NCBI GenBank assembly: GCA_035578155.1
Contig: JAPWDM010000001.1
Coordinates: forward strand, 159,313,498-159,377,497
DNA from: Brachynemurus nebulosus
Taxonomy: Eukaryota > Arthropoda > Insecta > Neuroptera > Myrmeleontidae
DNA: 64,000 bases
Direction of reading: 5' to 3'
Shown here piece after piece: positions 1 through 19,649 of this stretch (positions are counted from its first letter, which is position 1; the number at the start of each line of letters is the position of its first letter). The translations under genes and the position numbers were made by a program. The notes under the pieces were generated by a model. The model was not told the origin of the DNA, did not search any database, and was given only the letters and a program-made list of their open reading frames with translations.

Positions 1-417
1 AAAATTTCACCAATCTCGCGAAATCATTTCTCTACAATTGGGATCCATCAAATGGGAGAAACTTAAAAAGCATGATAAAGTCTTTCGTCCAAGTCTTCAA
101 TTAATTTTTTCTCTCTGCTTTTCCAAAGAAATTTTGAATGTATGCAAAAGGATTTATTTTAATCGGAAAATACCTAGCTGTTACAACCTTAAATTGCACA
201 AATTAATTTTTTTTTTTTTTTTTTGATTTAGCACGAGGAGAAAATGTTGCAGATCCCATAATTAATAAACTTTTTATTCGATTAACTTGCTTAATTCTTA
301 TAATAAACTACTTTACGGTTCAGTAACACTGTTCACATGTAAATTATTCCCTCATTTTAGTACACGATTTTACCACCAAATGTCACACAATTCACGAAAT
401 TATCTCTTCAATTTATT

Positions 418-7913
<7,496 letters not shown>

Positions 7914-8190
7914 CTTTATTTTATTATTTAAATTGTCACTTTTTATTTTGACTTTATACAGCAATGAATATTCTAAGGCAAGAATAATCAATTCTTTTTT
8001 TTTTTTTTTGCTTATTTTAGAATAATTGTTTTTAGTTTGGTTTTAAGATCTTGACGTCAATTTTTTATGTTTGATGAATTTTATCGACACTAATTGAAAG
8101 AATTAAAAAAATCATGTAGATATTATTCATATATCATATCTCTATGATTGCTTTTAACAAGTGTTAGTATGTTTTGTTTTCCACTTTGGA

Positions 8191-8284
8191 AATTCACTTA
8201 TTACAGCGAGTGCCATGAAAAGACCGGGACTATGACAGGAATTAGTTTCGAGGCCTCGAGAAACTGAAAATGTCCTTCACTAAA

Positions 8285-8334
<50 letters not shown>

Positions 8335-8830
8335 CAACCCTCGAACGAAGCATCCAATTGTTACGAAATTTGGTGCCTAGGTCAAAAGTCTAAAGGCTTG
8401 GATGAGTTCGTCAGCCAGATACGTCTTTTTAGAAGCCAAAATTTCAAAAATTTTTTTAATTTTATTTACTCCATCGGAAAGAGCGTAAAAAATTACATAA
8501 GATAAGCTTTTAAAACATTATTCTAAGTGAACTAGCTTTTGAGAAAAATTAAGATTTAATAAGAATTAATTTGCTGAATTTCTTTACAATAAATGATTAT
8601 TCGTTTTTGTCATTACAATATAAATGTATTTATATATGTTTCATTTTTCAAAATAAAAATTAACTAGCTTTTCGAGAGCGCGTTATCATCGATTTTGAAA
8701 ATTTGTTCACTGTTAGAGAGTTAAACTATTTTAGATGAATACAGGTGGTTATATGAGATCCGCCAGTCTCCAATCTTTGGAAATTCGCTATGTTATGCAG
8801 GTGCTGCTACAGGGGTATTTTAATTTCTAG
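8191..8830 (+). mobile_element. Fragment of the TA/120-bp repeat hAT-like family (plus orientation)
   Basis: The order of motifs is GGAAATTC..TTACAG..GCCATGA, GACCGGGACTATGA, TCACTAAAATGTATATA, a TA run (8288-8332), ACCCTCGAACGAAGC, then GGATGAGTTCGTCAGCCAGA. It ends with one copy of the 120-bp unit (GATTTTGAAAATTTGTTCAC.. GTTAAACTATTTTAGAT) and GGAAATTCGCTATGTTATGC. The same order is seen in the full element at 47786-50931, so this is a shorter or truncated relative. Confidence 0.7.
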
Positions 8831-9796
8831 TGTAATTGCATATTATTATACTGTTATGAATAAATTTTAAATTGTTTTTCAGCCATTCTCAAACAGTGGA
8901 ATTTGTCAATCCTGTTTGACAACGCTGTACCACGTCAAGTGTATACCTACCGCGCGTAAGGTATACAAATACAGCTCGCTATGTTGAACTATGTGAATGT
9001 GTGATTCATGTTACCAATACCGCCTGTTTGTTCAGGCCATGACCTAAACGTCTGAGATGTTGTATTGTCCGACATTAGAGATGTCGATTTTAAATCGATT
9101 AATCGAAGCTTAAAAAATCAATTCTTTTTGCGATTTTTTTCATTTGATATAATTTCATTTAGTTGTAATTTTACAAAGAAACATGTGTTAAAATGAAACA
9201 CCAAAAACGTTACTGTTAATAAATTGTCACTTTTTACTTGTTATTATCAACGAATTTCCCATGTGGCTCCATATAAATACGTATATATACGCACTATTTT
9301 GTCCAGGAGAAGACTATTAATACAATGGAAAGGAAGACCACCTATGGGGCTAACGATCCCTTTCCTACAAAAGCAGTTTGTTTGTCAGTCAGTTTGTTTG
9401 AAATTTTTGAATAGTAAACTTGGTTCATTCCGTCGTATTTGTTCTACATATTCAATTGCGTTATTTGCTATAATTATAATTGAAAAGTTAACTCATCGCC
9501 CTGACAAATATAATGTAAGGCGTTTTTACACGATATTTCCCATGTATTATCAATTAAGTCCCTTAACAAAAACTATCAGCTAATTTTATTAAACTTTTCA
9601 AAATTTCGATTTTTTAAATCGATCTCACAGAATCGATTTTTTTATATTTTTCGATCGATTTTATTATAAAAATATTGACAAACACTGAATTTGTTAAAAA
9701 ATATTACAAATAGACTGTTAATCGAAATGATAATTAGCAGGCGCCAGTTGACGTAATTTGAAGTAACTGAAGAATCGGTTATTTAATTCACATGTA
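8831..9796. other. Intergenic, no gene seen
   Basis: AT-rich sequence without a credible coding region. It contains scattered AATCGATT-type motifs near 9080-9120 and 9600-9660, with TAGAGATG(T)CGATT-like wording that resembles hAT termini. No matching pair of ends could be assigned. Confidence 0.4.
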
Positions 9797-11062
9797 GGGT
9801 AGACCGGGGCAAGTTTGGTACAGGGGTAAGTTTACACAATCCTTATAGCTCACAAACCGTTGATCAGACCGCAGCACTTGTCAGGCCAAACAAGTTACTG
9901 AAACTGCCATTTGCAAGTACATCAGTTTGCAACCAGTACTATTAGTAACAAACAACGTAGAGCAGAATTTGTGATTTTTTTTTGACATGAGTAAATTTTT
10001 ACAGTACTATGTTGATGTGAATAGTAATTATACTATTAGATATTTACAATTCATAATGGATTATCTTGTTAGGCCGTTCTTTTACGGCTATTTTAAGATA
10101 GTTTGTTAAATGCTAATCTCATTAAAAAAATTTATCGATTATATTTCCTTTAAATTTATCAATTATCTTTAAATCATGTTTTATTTGTTGATTTATCAAC
10201 ACTTTCTTCCGAATGTGCTCCGTCCCATCGGACCCATCACTCAAACATCTGGTATTAGGTTTTTCTCAACGCCAGAAGATGTGTGACCATTTAAAAAAGC
10301 AGATTCAAGAAAAAGAACTGGTAAAAGCAGGATGAAACGGTAAAGAAAAGATATTTTCAAGAATAAGAAGAAAACGGAACTAAAAAATTGTTTTGCTCTG
10401 AAAAAATAAAAACACAAAAATAGTAAAAATTACAAAACCAAAAGATGACGGTTCATGTGAATCGGATAATGAAAATGACGATGAGAACTGTGCTTGTATA
10501 TCCTGCTTGAAACGATTCAGAAATTCTAAACCTGGTGCCTACTGGATACAATGCATATAGTGTAAGAGATAGACATATGAAAACTGTAGGTTTATTGAAA
10601 CTGATTCAATCTTTTTTGTGTGCATGAACTGTGACAGTGATTTTGACTGTGACTCATCCTAATTGATTTGTAGATCCTATGAATTTTTCGTTATTTTATA
10701 ATTTTTGGTATTTAAATTTGAAGTTTTGTGTTCTTTTTTGCTAATAAAACTGATTCGCATATTTATTTGTTTTTTTTACAGTTGTTAGGGGCCCTATTTT
10801 TTCTCATTTTAGAAAGTGTGTAAACTTACCCTAGGTACTGTATAAGCATGCCCCGTAAAGAGGGCATGTTTATACAGGCGACATCACTCAAGAAAAAGTT
10901 AAGTATCTAAAAAGGTATGATAGTAGGAGGGTTTTTATAAGTGTCAAAATGAAGCTTAATAATCAAGTTATATTTGAGTATAAAAACCATGTAAATAGCT
11001 GTAATACAAAAAATTAGAAAAATCGGAAACTAAAAACTGTGTCAACATGCCCCGGTCTCTCC
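9797..11062 (+). mobile_element. Pogo-like DNA transposon, decayed
   Basis: The left end GGGTAGACCGGGGCAAG and right end ATGCCCCGGTCTCTCC form imperfect inverted repeats flanked by TA (9795-9796 and 11063-11064). The interior keeps a corrupted transposase tail at about 10210-10661. TA duplication plus that cysteine-rich tail point to the pogo/Tigger branch of Tc1/mariner. Confidence 0.75.
10210..10661 (+). pseudogene. Pogo-like transposase C-terminal remnant
   Basis: In one frame the end reads as acidic residues (SDNENDDENCACISC), then SKPGAYWIQC, two in-frame stops, ENC and CMNCDSD. The spacing CxxC..W.QC..C..C..C..C is that of the zinc-finger tail found on many insect pogo/Tigger transposases. 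A basic, lysine-rich stretch precedes it (10290-10440). Several stops and frameshifts make it non-functional. The DDE catalytic core is not present. Confidence 0.6.
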
Positions 11063-12189
11063 TACATAATATTATATAGGGTAGGATCGTGTAAGACAAT
11101 GCATTTAACATTTAGATAGCTATAAAAAAATAACGGAAAATGGTATGGAAATAAATTGTATTTATTGCAGTACCTTAATTCATGTGATTCTAGGGACCTT
11201 TTCTTATCTTTGTACACGTATGTACTCTTTTCTCTGGCTAAGGATAATTTTCTTTTACTTCTATGCCGATAATACCTATTTTGGTGTTAAATTGTTTTAC
11301 TAACTTCGTGCTTTTCTAGCACGAATACTTTTTTAGCCTTTTCTTGACTTTTTGTTCGTTCCCCTAAATAGTGTTTTCAACACTACTTGCTTGCTTTTCA
11401 TAAACATAGTGTTTTTTACCACAAATTTTCCTCTGATGATGGCCAATTGATTGGTTGAAACATGTCAGGTTTATATCGTTGATTTGTTAATTCGATTTAA
11501 TATTTGCAGGTAGTCGTATTTGTCTCCCTTTTAAGTTTATTCGTTGCTTCTCTCGCTTATAGTTTTCTCTTTACTCGGTAATGTTTTGATGCTATGTCCT
11601 CCTGGACGATTCCACCATCACCAAAGGAGCAACAGCGGGGGTTTTTTAGTTGATAGAAGTCCAGCTCGTCTGGCAGGAGGACGAGCCAGATGTCTTACTG
11701 AACATTTTTCCCTCCGCACAAAAAAGGGACCTCAAAGCAAATTTCCGTTATTGTGCCGGTTTCAAGTCGCGTCATGACACGTACTGTAATAGCTGAATTT
11801 TCAGAATGGAAATTCGCTAAAAAACAGAACTTTTATTAGATGTTCAATACAATTACAAAAAAAAAATTAATAAATAAAAAATAATAAATGATAATTCAAA
11901 ATTATATTTTTATGTGTTATTCGTATATAAATGTGTACAGATATCAATTCATCACACAAGGGCTGTGTCATGTTGGTTACTGGCTGGTGCCTGCTTGCGA
12001 CAAAATCGCACATATGTGTGATCACTGATCGCAATCCGCCTCTACGGTGGTTTTGGCCTTTTCACATGCTGAAAACGCGAACCGTAGCGTGTTGAAATTA
12101 AAATGTTTTTAATAAATTTTAATTGTGAATTTATTATAAGTTTAGCATTCTTGAACTTGAAAAAAATAAAAATACGTTTTATCAATTAG
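11063..12189. other. Intergenic with repeat fragments
   Basis: There is a GATGGCCA..GGTTGAAACATGT motif at 11435-11470, like the wording just downstream of the Penelope-type ORF at 23310-23345. At about 11700-11830 lies a minus-orientation fragment of the hAT-like family (CTGTAATAGCTGAATTTTC, GGAAATTCGCTAAAA). A GC-richer patch at 11590-11760 has an open frame of 77 codons that I do not recognise and regard as repeat debris. Confidence 0.4.
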
Positions 12190-12639
12190 ATGTCATGATA
12201 AATGATTTCATTATGTACTATGTGGAAGTAGGTCATAACCTCGTGTCAACAATCTTTTCCTAGCATGACTTATCTAATTTTAAAGAAATTCCAGTAATCA
12301 TACAATTAACAGTTTAACACTTGACTTCAGTAAATACAATTAAATTTTTATATACAAATTTTAAGAATTGACGTACAACTATCTTTTCGATCTATTATTT
12401 AAATCGCTGAAAATAACAGACTGAATTTTTTTCAAGGGTAAAAAACTGCTCGCTACTCAAGTAAAAGATAAACATGTTAATTAAGATTAAGTCATTATTT
12501 CCCAACGTCCTCCTTTTTTTAAGATACATAGAACAGGCTATCACAGGAATTTCTATTAATTTTACTTTTTTGCTTTAATATAATTATCTTTTCTATTTCT
12601 CATATTTATTTATTGCACAATCCTCCCCAACTCAATAAC

Positions 12640-14300
12640 ACACAAGGTCCGTCAACCTCTGTACCATCTAAACGCGCAATTCCAAAAACACCCGATCTTG
12701 ATGAGTAATTTGATGAACCAGAACACATTTACACCAAGAAACGTAAAATAGAACGACACATCCGCACACATACACGAAGACACTCACACAAACACAAACA
12801 ATCCTTTCTCTTCCCTCTAACCCTACTCCTACTTATCCTCTGAGGACACGAAAACGAACTAGGCTTTCACAGCCGTCTGTCATTGAGCCAACATCTACGC
12901 TCCCACAAAAGTCTCGCCGTACGACCCAGTGTACACCAAAATAGACGCATAACACCTCGTTTCAAGCAAAAATAACAACAATATAAGGAGTGATGTGACA
13001 AACCCGTCCGTGAATGTACTACGGTACTTTTACGGATTGGTTTGGCACATTACCCTTCCACAGAGCCTAATACCTTGCATAATGCCGGTATAGGTGAATG
13101 TTACCCAGTACTGTCCTACTGAGTAGTGAGCGCCAGGTTGGCGTAAAAGTCTATAATAATAATAATAAGTAGACGCTCTGTGGGTGGGGCTTCACTTTAC
13201 AGAATTTCCCCACAGTAAGTTCTGCACGTCGTAAAAGGCGACTAAAAGGACAACCCATTAGGACGGGGATATCAAGGAAAAAAAGCGTCGGAAAAATGCC
13301 GCTTCCGATGGAGCGACCGGGCTCATCAGAATCATCACTGAATGTTACAGCTTAGATCACAATGACGACAGGCTTGGTTCTAAATAGCCACCTGCCAGCT
13401 GTAACAACACCTTCAGCCAAAATACTACTGCCCTACTTACAGAGCCCCCAACACCTTTGGCTCAACCAACGTTAAGTGTTTCCTCTGGGCACCCTTTGGG
13501 GACCACTAAAGCTGGTAAGAAGCCTGTGCGTATGCAATGGACAGATGAACTGAATCAATTTATCGTACGCACATACTTCAAAGTTACTAGACTTGAAACG
13601 GATAAAACTGGTTACCGTACAAAATTGCATCAAGAGTTTACGCGCACCTACCCTAACCTAAGTCGCGTCACTGAACAGAAACTGGTAGATCAAAAACGTG
13701 TCATTTTTACCAATAACCTTATCCCTTCCTCTCTTATAAACACAATTAAAACCCAAGTCACATATCAATTTACTCAAAATGAAGAAAGACCCACCAGAAA
13801 TGGGGGGCCCCACACAAAACGACACTCAACAACTTGTTAATAATGAACCTAACCACCATGAGACAGCAGTAAACGACACCCTACTGCAAGAGATCGAACT
13901 GGAATTTTACGCAGCGCTTACTTAATTTGAAGGGACGGACCCGACACATAGGTAGTTGTTGCCTAAACAACACACTTCACGTAGGTTGGCTGAGATCGTT
14001 GAAATATTAAATAATACAATACTGCCTAAACACCTGAAAACTTCTGACTATTTTATCGAATTAGCGGTAATGGTCGAGCCATTGCCGCTATACATTGCAA
14101 CGGTTCCGATGTAACACCTCCTGTGGCGCACAACTCGAAGGAACACAAAACTCCTGCCTGGGAAACACGATTGAATAAGCGTATCAACAACATCCGATTC
14201 AACCTCGGCAGGATCACCCAATACCAACAGGGTACGAGATCCAGACGGCTCAACAAATACATACACGACATATTACACAAACATTAAAAAACAGCGGACC
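12640..14300 (+). pseudogene. Non-LTR retrotransposon 5' region and ORF remnant
   Basis: A GC-richer, C-biased stretch unlike its surroundings. A 127-codon open frame at 13457-13840 reads VRMQWTDELNQFIVRTYF, TGYRTKLHQEFTRTYP, then VTEQKLVDQKRVIFTNNL. This looks like the Myb/HTH-type N-terminal DNA-binding region of LINE proteins. In shifted frames it continues with FEGTDPT, TSRRLAEIVEILNN, then AWETRLNKRINNIRFNLGR and TQYQQGTRSRRLNKYIHD (14150-14275). That is the linker usually found before the reverse transcriptase. Frameshifts are present, and no reverse transcriptase or endonuclease follows. The clade is uncertain; R2/R4/Dong-like is a guess. Confidence 0.6.
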
Positions 14301-14715
14301 GATAGTGCTACCTTATGGAACCATCACCTCTATTATTTATAACAGGAAATTATGCTTTACTCTGCCAAATGTTGATTTTAAATCAAAGAACAACCCTAAC
14401 ACATGTTCGCTATCATCGAGAGCTTTAAAAAAAGATTCTGTAGGCAGACTGTACTAATTTTCAATTTATATAAACAAAATATACCTGAACACCATCGTTT
14501 CCATTCTTGTCAGACCAACGTTAGAGCGCATTTAGAAAAACTTGATAAATATATTTATGAAAAATAGATATATGTCGCTTCCAACAAATTATGATATACG
14601 AAAATCCTTCAATTTTTTAACAGATTGATTTATAATGCCCTAAACGTCTGCGCTTTAGTCATGCTCATGATTAATAATTTTATTATGTAAGTACTGTGTA
14701 GAAGTAGATCATTAA

Positions 14716-15176
14716 GGCCCGATTTACATTAACGCTCCGCTGTCGGTACGATATCACTACGCTCCCGAATCAATAAAATATTCTTACACAATAAACAATG
14801 AGTGTATTCACATCATCGCTCTGATATCGGTCCGATATCAGTCACGGTTCGCTCCCGGTCCAATGCCACTCCAATATCAATACCACTCAGGTAATATTTT
14901 ATCAGAGCGATATCAGACTTGTTTTGGCTTGTATCTATACTGTAAACACTTTTTTGATTCCACTCCGCTCCGCTTGCATTCAGTTGTTATGAAAAGATAT
15001 TTGTATTGAACTGAGACCGAACTGGGGAGCGTACGCAGAGCGGCATTATAATGTGAATAGAGAACGAATGAGTACCAGCATGATATTAGCACTGAAATGT
15101 GAATATAACAAGATTATATCGGAGCGAGAGTGGAGTGAGAGCGTACCGTGAGCGGAGCGTTAATGTAAATTGGGCC
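14716..15176. mobile_element. PIF/Harbinger-type MITE
   Basis: Terminal inverted repeats of about 27 bp: the left starts GGCCCGATTTACATTAACG and the right ends in its near-perfect inverse. They are flanked by the 3-bp duplication TAA (14713-14715 and 15177-15179). The related sequence at 12232-12246 shows the uninserted site with a single TAA. The interior repeats CGATATCA and GCTCCG motifs and has no transposase. Confidence 0.82.
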
Positions 15177-15586
15177 TAACACGTGTCAACAATACTTTTC
15201 TAACATGACTCATCTAATTTTAAATTAATTCAAGTCATCATACATACGAGTAATTAACAGTTTAACACTTGAGTTCAATAAATGGAATTGGATTAATTTT
15301 ATTTAATTACCAAATTATAAGAAATTGTTTCATTAGTTATTATTTACCGAATAATATTATATTGATGTATATTGACCTACAAGTATTTTAGTGACTTATT
15401 TTATCTAAGTTACTAAAAATAAAACATTTGCTGTAAAAAATAACCGTATTACATGAGCGTACCCAGCGAGGGGCAGAAGGGGGCAGCTGCCCCCCCTCCC
15501 TAGAAGCAAAAAAATTAAATGGTTATAAAGTGATGGAACGAAACAAAATTAGGTAGGGTGATGACGAATAATTAATCAGTTGTTTC

Positions 15587-15732
<146 letters not shown>

Positions 15733-15907
15733 TATATATAACTTTATATAATTCATATCTAATTTATATATAATTATATATAAAATTTATCTAATTATAA
15801 TATATAGTTATATGAAATTATATAAAATTACATATTTAAGTATACTTATATATAATTTTTTTTATTGGGTTTACTACACTGCTTTTGCCATGCTAAAATG
15901 TTACAAC

Positions 15908-16329
15908 TAGGAATGGGAAAAACCTACCGGCTATAATCGAAAACCAGTTTTTCTGTTCCGGTTCACCAGTTTATTTCGGTTATTTTCTTGACTCGGTTAT
16001 TACCGGTGCTTTTTTTAATCAATAACAGAGAAAAAACCGGGCTAATTATTTTTTAGAAATAAAATAGATTTAAAAGTTCAAGTTTCAGTGATTGTTTTGA
16101 TCTGTTTGCTTGATAGTTTGTTTTTATTAAGAAAAAAATTAAATTAATTTCTTTAAAAAATTAAATTAATAGAATAGTCAAATAAAAATTGTTGTCTTTA
16201 AGCGTTGTTTTTCCTAGGAAAAAACCAAAAACCGGTTATTTTGAGCGGTTATAACTATCAGGTTAAGCTAAACATAAAATAAACCGAAATAACCGAAAAC
16301 CGATTATTTTTGAAAAGCCGCCATCCCTA
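15908..16329. mobile_element. hAT-type MITE
   Basis: The left end TAGGAATGGG and the right end CCATCCCTA are inverted. The flanks gttacaac (15900-15907) and gttacagt (16330-16337) match at 6 of 8 positions. The interior alternates AACCGGTTATT and CGAAAACCG motifs in both orientations. TAGGGATGG ends and an 8-bp duplication suit hAT. Confidence 0.65.
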
Positions 16330-16694
16330 GTTACAGTCTGACCGACCATGGCTTGCCCCTCCCTAGTTATTATTACTTTTTAATATAATATTTTTGAGTG
16401 GTCGTCTTTTTTTTCTGAATAATGTTGTCGTCTTTTTTTTTCTGAATTAAATATTGTTTAAATTACTTTGTTGGTGGTTTCGATAGAAATAATTATGAAA
16501 TATTTATTAAATGAAAAATCAAGAGGCGGCTTTGCGTGTTTCGATTAAATTTTGCGTGTTTTATTGTCAATTTGCGTATGGAAAGTTTACTTTCCGCACG
16601 CAAAAAAGTATGTGGGGAGAGTACAGTGGGCAAACAGCTATTTTGCGTACAGAAATGTGTGCGCCAAATTAGTACTTCTCCCGCATGAGTAATA

Positions 16695-16834
16695 AAAAAT
16701 AGTATGTGCAACTCGTGCGGGATTGTCGATTGCCCACTCAAGCGAATGAGCGCACTCACTACGTTCGTGCGCTCAACTTCGCTTTCGTGGGCAATCGACA
16801 ATTTCCCGCACTTATTGCACAATATACTATTTTC
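16695..16834. repeat. GC-rich foldback palindrome
   Basis: An almost perfect inverted repeat of about 140 bp. AAAATAGTATGTGCAACTCG and GATTGTCGATTGCCCAC are mirrored by GTGGGCAATCGACAATTTCC and TTGCACAATATACTATTTT. The centre (CGCACTCACTACGTTCGTGCG) is itself palindromic. A similar, more diverged palindrome lies at 54393-54525, so this is a dispersed foldback MITE. Confidence 0.75.
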
Positions 16835-17401
16835 GATTTTTTTCCGAGAATATGTATCTAAAATTTCAAGTCAAAATTCAAAGTAGAAAACAAGTTGTAC
16901 CGAATTTTGTATATAGTTATGTTTTGACTATCCTGCGTGAAACCGGAAAGCTAAACAAAGAAAAAGCAGTATAGGGAACTACAGGAGGAAGAATTTGAGA
17001 TTGCTTATGGATTACTAAATGGTCCCGGATTGGCTGATTAACTACTAGTATGTATGTTTATTTATAAATATTTTATAAAAGTAAAAATTTATTTCTAAAG
17101 AAACTTTAAATGTGTTTTGCTCGAAATGGCATTTTTCAAATTTGCGCAAATCCTAGCTCAAAAACTTTTATCCGATTTTAATGAAGTATGACCCATTTTG
17201 TTTATTCTTATGCCTATTGTGCATCCCCACCACCAACCTCGTGATTTTTTTGATTTTTTCCCCGTTTAGACATTTAAAAGTGCGGGTAAATGAGACTGGT
17301 TTTAAAACTTTTTTTTTTTTAATACGTACCATTTTTCGAAAAAGCTCTTTAATTCCGATTTTGCTGGGGAGATGCACAACTACATATTATGTCTATATTA
17401 A

Positions 17402-18323
17402 CCCTAGAATCATACGTTGGTCTACGAGAAACGTTAATCATATATCGGCGTCATTTTGACGAATGGACTTTTTACGGAAATTTTTACAGTTTATTTGCAA
17501 AAAACATTTTTTTTACATAACAATACTACAAAAACGAACAAAATATTTAAAAAAATTGGATTTGGAGAAATTTCTTAAAATATTTATTAATTTTTTTAAT
17601 CTTTTTATCCAAGCATATTTTCATTATAAAAATTAAGAAATAGATAAATACATCAATTGTATCATAAGACGTGTCTTTCAAATAATTAATTTATGAACTA
17701 TTATGAGTCGGTGGACATGTGTGAGTTTACAGAATGTGAAATTTCTCGGTCACAAATATTCCCGTAGATATGTAGTTATTGCCTCTTTAGGCACATTTGT
17801 AAATTTTCTAAAACTTGTTAGTAGTTTTTCGAATAAGATCTAAAAAAATAATAAATATTAAAATATTTTCCACAAAATGAATTATTAATATTTTATTAAG
17901 TCCCTTGAAACGCATTCATCAATATATTAAAACTTCAGTATTATGTCGTCTCTATAAGTCAAACAGCTGTAATCATCTTTCACATTATCATAATCATGGA
18001 ATAAATTAATTATAACATCCATATCTTTAATAAATTTTAGAAAAATTAGGAAAACTTTTATATGTGAAGTACAAAATCTTTAAAAAAAAACATACGTTAA
18101 TCATACATCGTCGTCCTTTTGACGTACCTTATTTCAATATAAACACAACGACAGCAACTATAAACAAAATTTACACATTTACTGTGTTATAATAACAAAT
18201 AATTTAGATAACAGAAGTTTCACAACAAGCAGGCAACGACAAGTTGTAGTATTGGAGCAGGTAGAGAAGTAGAGAAATTGTAGGTAGGTAGAGAAATTTT
18301 GACGAGTACGTATAATTCTAGGA
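17402..18323. mobile_element. piggyBac-type non-autonomous element
   Basis: It is bounded by TTAA on both sides (17398-17401 and 18324-18327), with termini CCCTAGAATCATACG and CGTATAATTCTAGGA. TTAA plus CCCTAGAA is the hallmark of piggyBac. Subterminal segments CGTTAATCATATATCGGCG and CGTTAATCATACATCGTCG recur at 17431 and 18093 as direct repeats, each ending in TTTTGACG. The 922-bp interior shows no transposase frame. Confidence 0.82.
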
Positions 18324-18881
18324 TTAAAATGCCATTTGGTTATTTTTTCAAATGCACTGGAGACGCTCTATCATTTGCGTAGATGTCAGCTCTTTTTCTA
18401 CGTCAACTTCAACGTCCTCTTTATTAGAGGAAAAATTATAATTAAAAAAAATTTTTTATAGTATGTAAATCCTAATAAGTTAATATTAATTTTATGTAAA
18501 ACAAAATTAAATACTAAAAATAAATTTTTCACTTAAAACAAATCTTTTGCTTGAATATAAATTTTAGAAGACCACAAATCTAGCAACATTAGATAATTTA
18601 ATTATAAAAACAGGCACATGTTTTCAGCCAGTTAGTAAAACACACAATATACTATATACATACTCAATAGAAACAAAGAATGAGGAATAATAAAACGTAA
18701 AACGTACTTTTTTAAAAAAATATTTTTATTAAAAATATATATGTATATACAGTCTTCATAAATGAGTTAACCTTAATATGGTATACAACAAACATAACAT
18801 ATATATTATGTTATTCGTTTACTATTTAGGTAAATTAAGAACAATTTCTGTCTAAAATTCTGTTGCAAAGCAATAAGGTGC

Positions 18882-19544
18882 CAGTGGTGGATTTACCAGC
18901 AGACTAAGTAGACTAGAGCCTAGGGCGGCAGATTTTAAGGGCGATAAATTTGGGACCAAAATTTTTTTTACGTCTTAAAAGATTTATATTGTACACCTAA
19001 ATATTATCTTGCGAACAGAAAATACCGCTAGAAGGTATTGTAAAACATTCATCACTTAATTTATTATTAATTGAATTTCATCGTTATTTTTAGCCGGATT
19101 GTTACTAAATATTTGAACATATTGTTTTTAAACTTCAAGTAAGCGCAATAAAAGCTATTTAATTACGTTTACTAAATATACATTACCTATTGTGTAAGTA
19201 GTATTCAAGCATACCAAACCCCGCCATATTAGTAGTACATAATTGAGCTTTTACTAGCTCAGCAATATACCCAAAAACTATTTTTTTTTTGTGCAATCTT
19301 AATTAAATTCGTTGGGTTGTAAAAATAATCTAGGAACTAACGCATCGATCTCTTAGTTCACAATCATACTAATTACGGGAAAATTGCAGTGTAATTTGGA
19401 CGATAATGCACAAATCATAAAAGTTACAATTTCATTGACATTGACATTTATATGATTGTGAACTAGAGTATCGAATTGTAGAGGTTGGTAGAGGCGGCAA
19501 AAGTTGAATAGCCTACTGATGGCAAATGTGTAAATCCGCTACTG
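18882..19544. mobile_element. Probable hAT-like MITE with CAGTGGCGGA-type ends
   Basis: The left end CAGTGGTGGATTTAC is inverted at the right as GTAAATCCGCTACTG (one gap). Each end is followed inward by a GGCGGCA-containing segment (GGGCGGCAGAT, GGCGGCAAAAG). Flanking 8-mers agree poorly, so the target duplication is eroded. The 663-bp interior is non-coding. It lies 105 bp downstream of the P450-B stop. Confidence 0.55.
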
Positions 19545-19649
19545 CTAGGTAGTATCTCTTTATATCAACAATATTTCTATTCTTAGTCAGCTTAACAAAA
19601 TACATGTCATGTTTAATTTATAATTAGAACAATTTATAAAAAAAAAAAT

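Larger units (their letters stand above)
12190..15320. repeat. Direct repeat pair flanking a retrotransposon fragment
   Basis: The segment at 12190-12340 (ATTATGTACTATGTGGAAG, CGTGTCAACAATCTTTTCC, CAATTAACAGTTTAACACTT) recurs in the same orientation at 14680-14715 plus 15177-15280. There it is split by the Harbinger-type MITE. Between the copies lies the non-LTR fragment. The repeats diverge at their outer edges and do not show LTR signals, so I call them copies of one dispersed repeat. Confidence 0.6.

Noticed and set aside
12190..15320. LTR retrotransposon, with the direct repeats as LTRs
   Set aside because: No TG..CA ends, primer site or gag-pol. The enclosed coding remnant is of non-LTR type and the repeats diverge at their borders.
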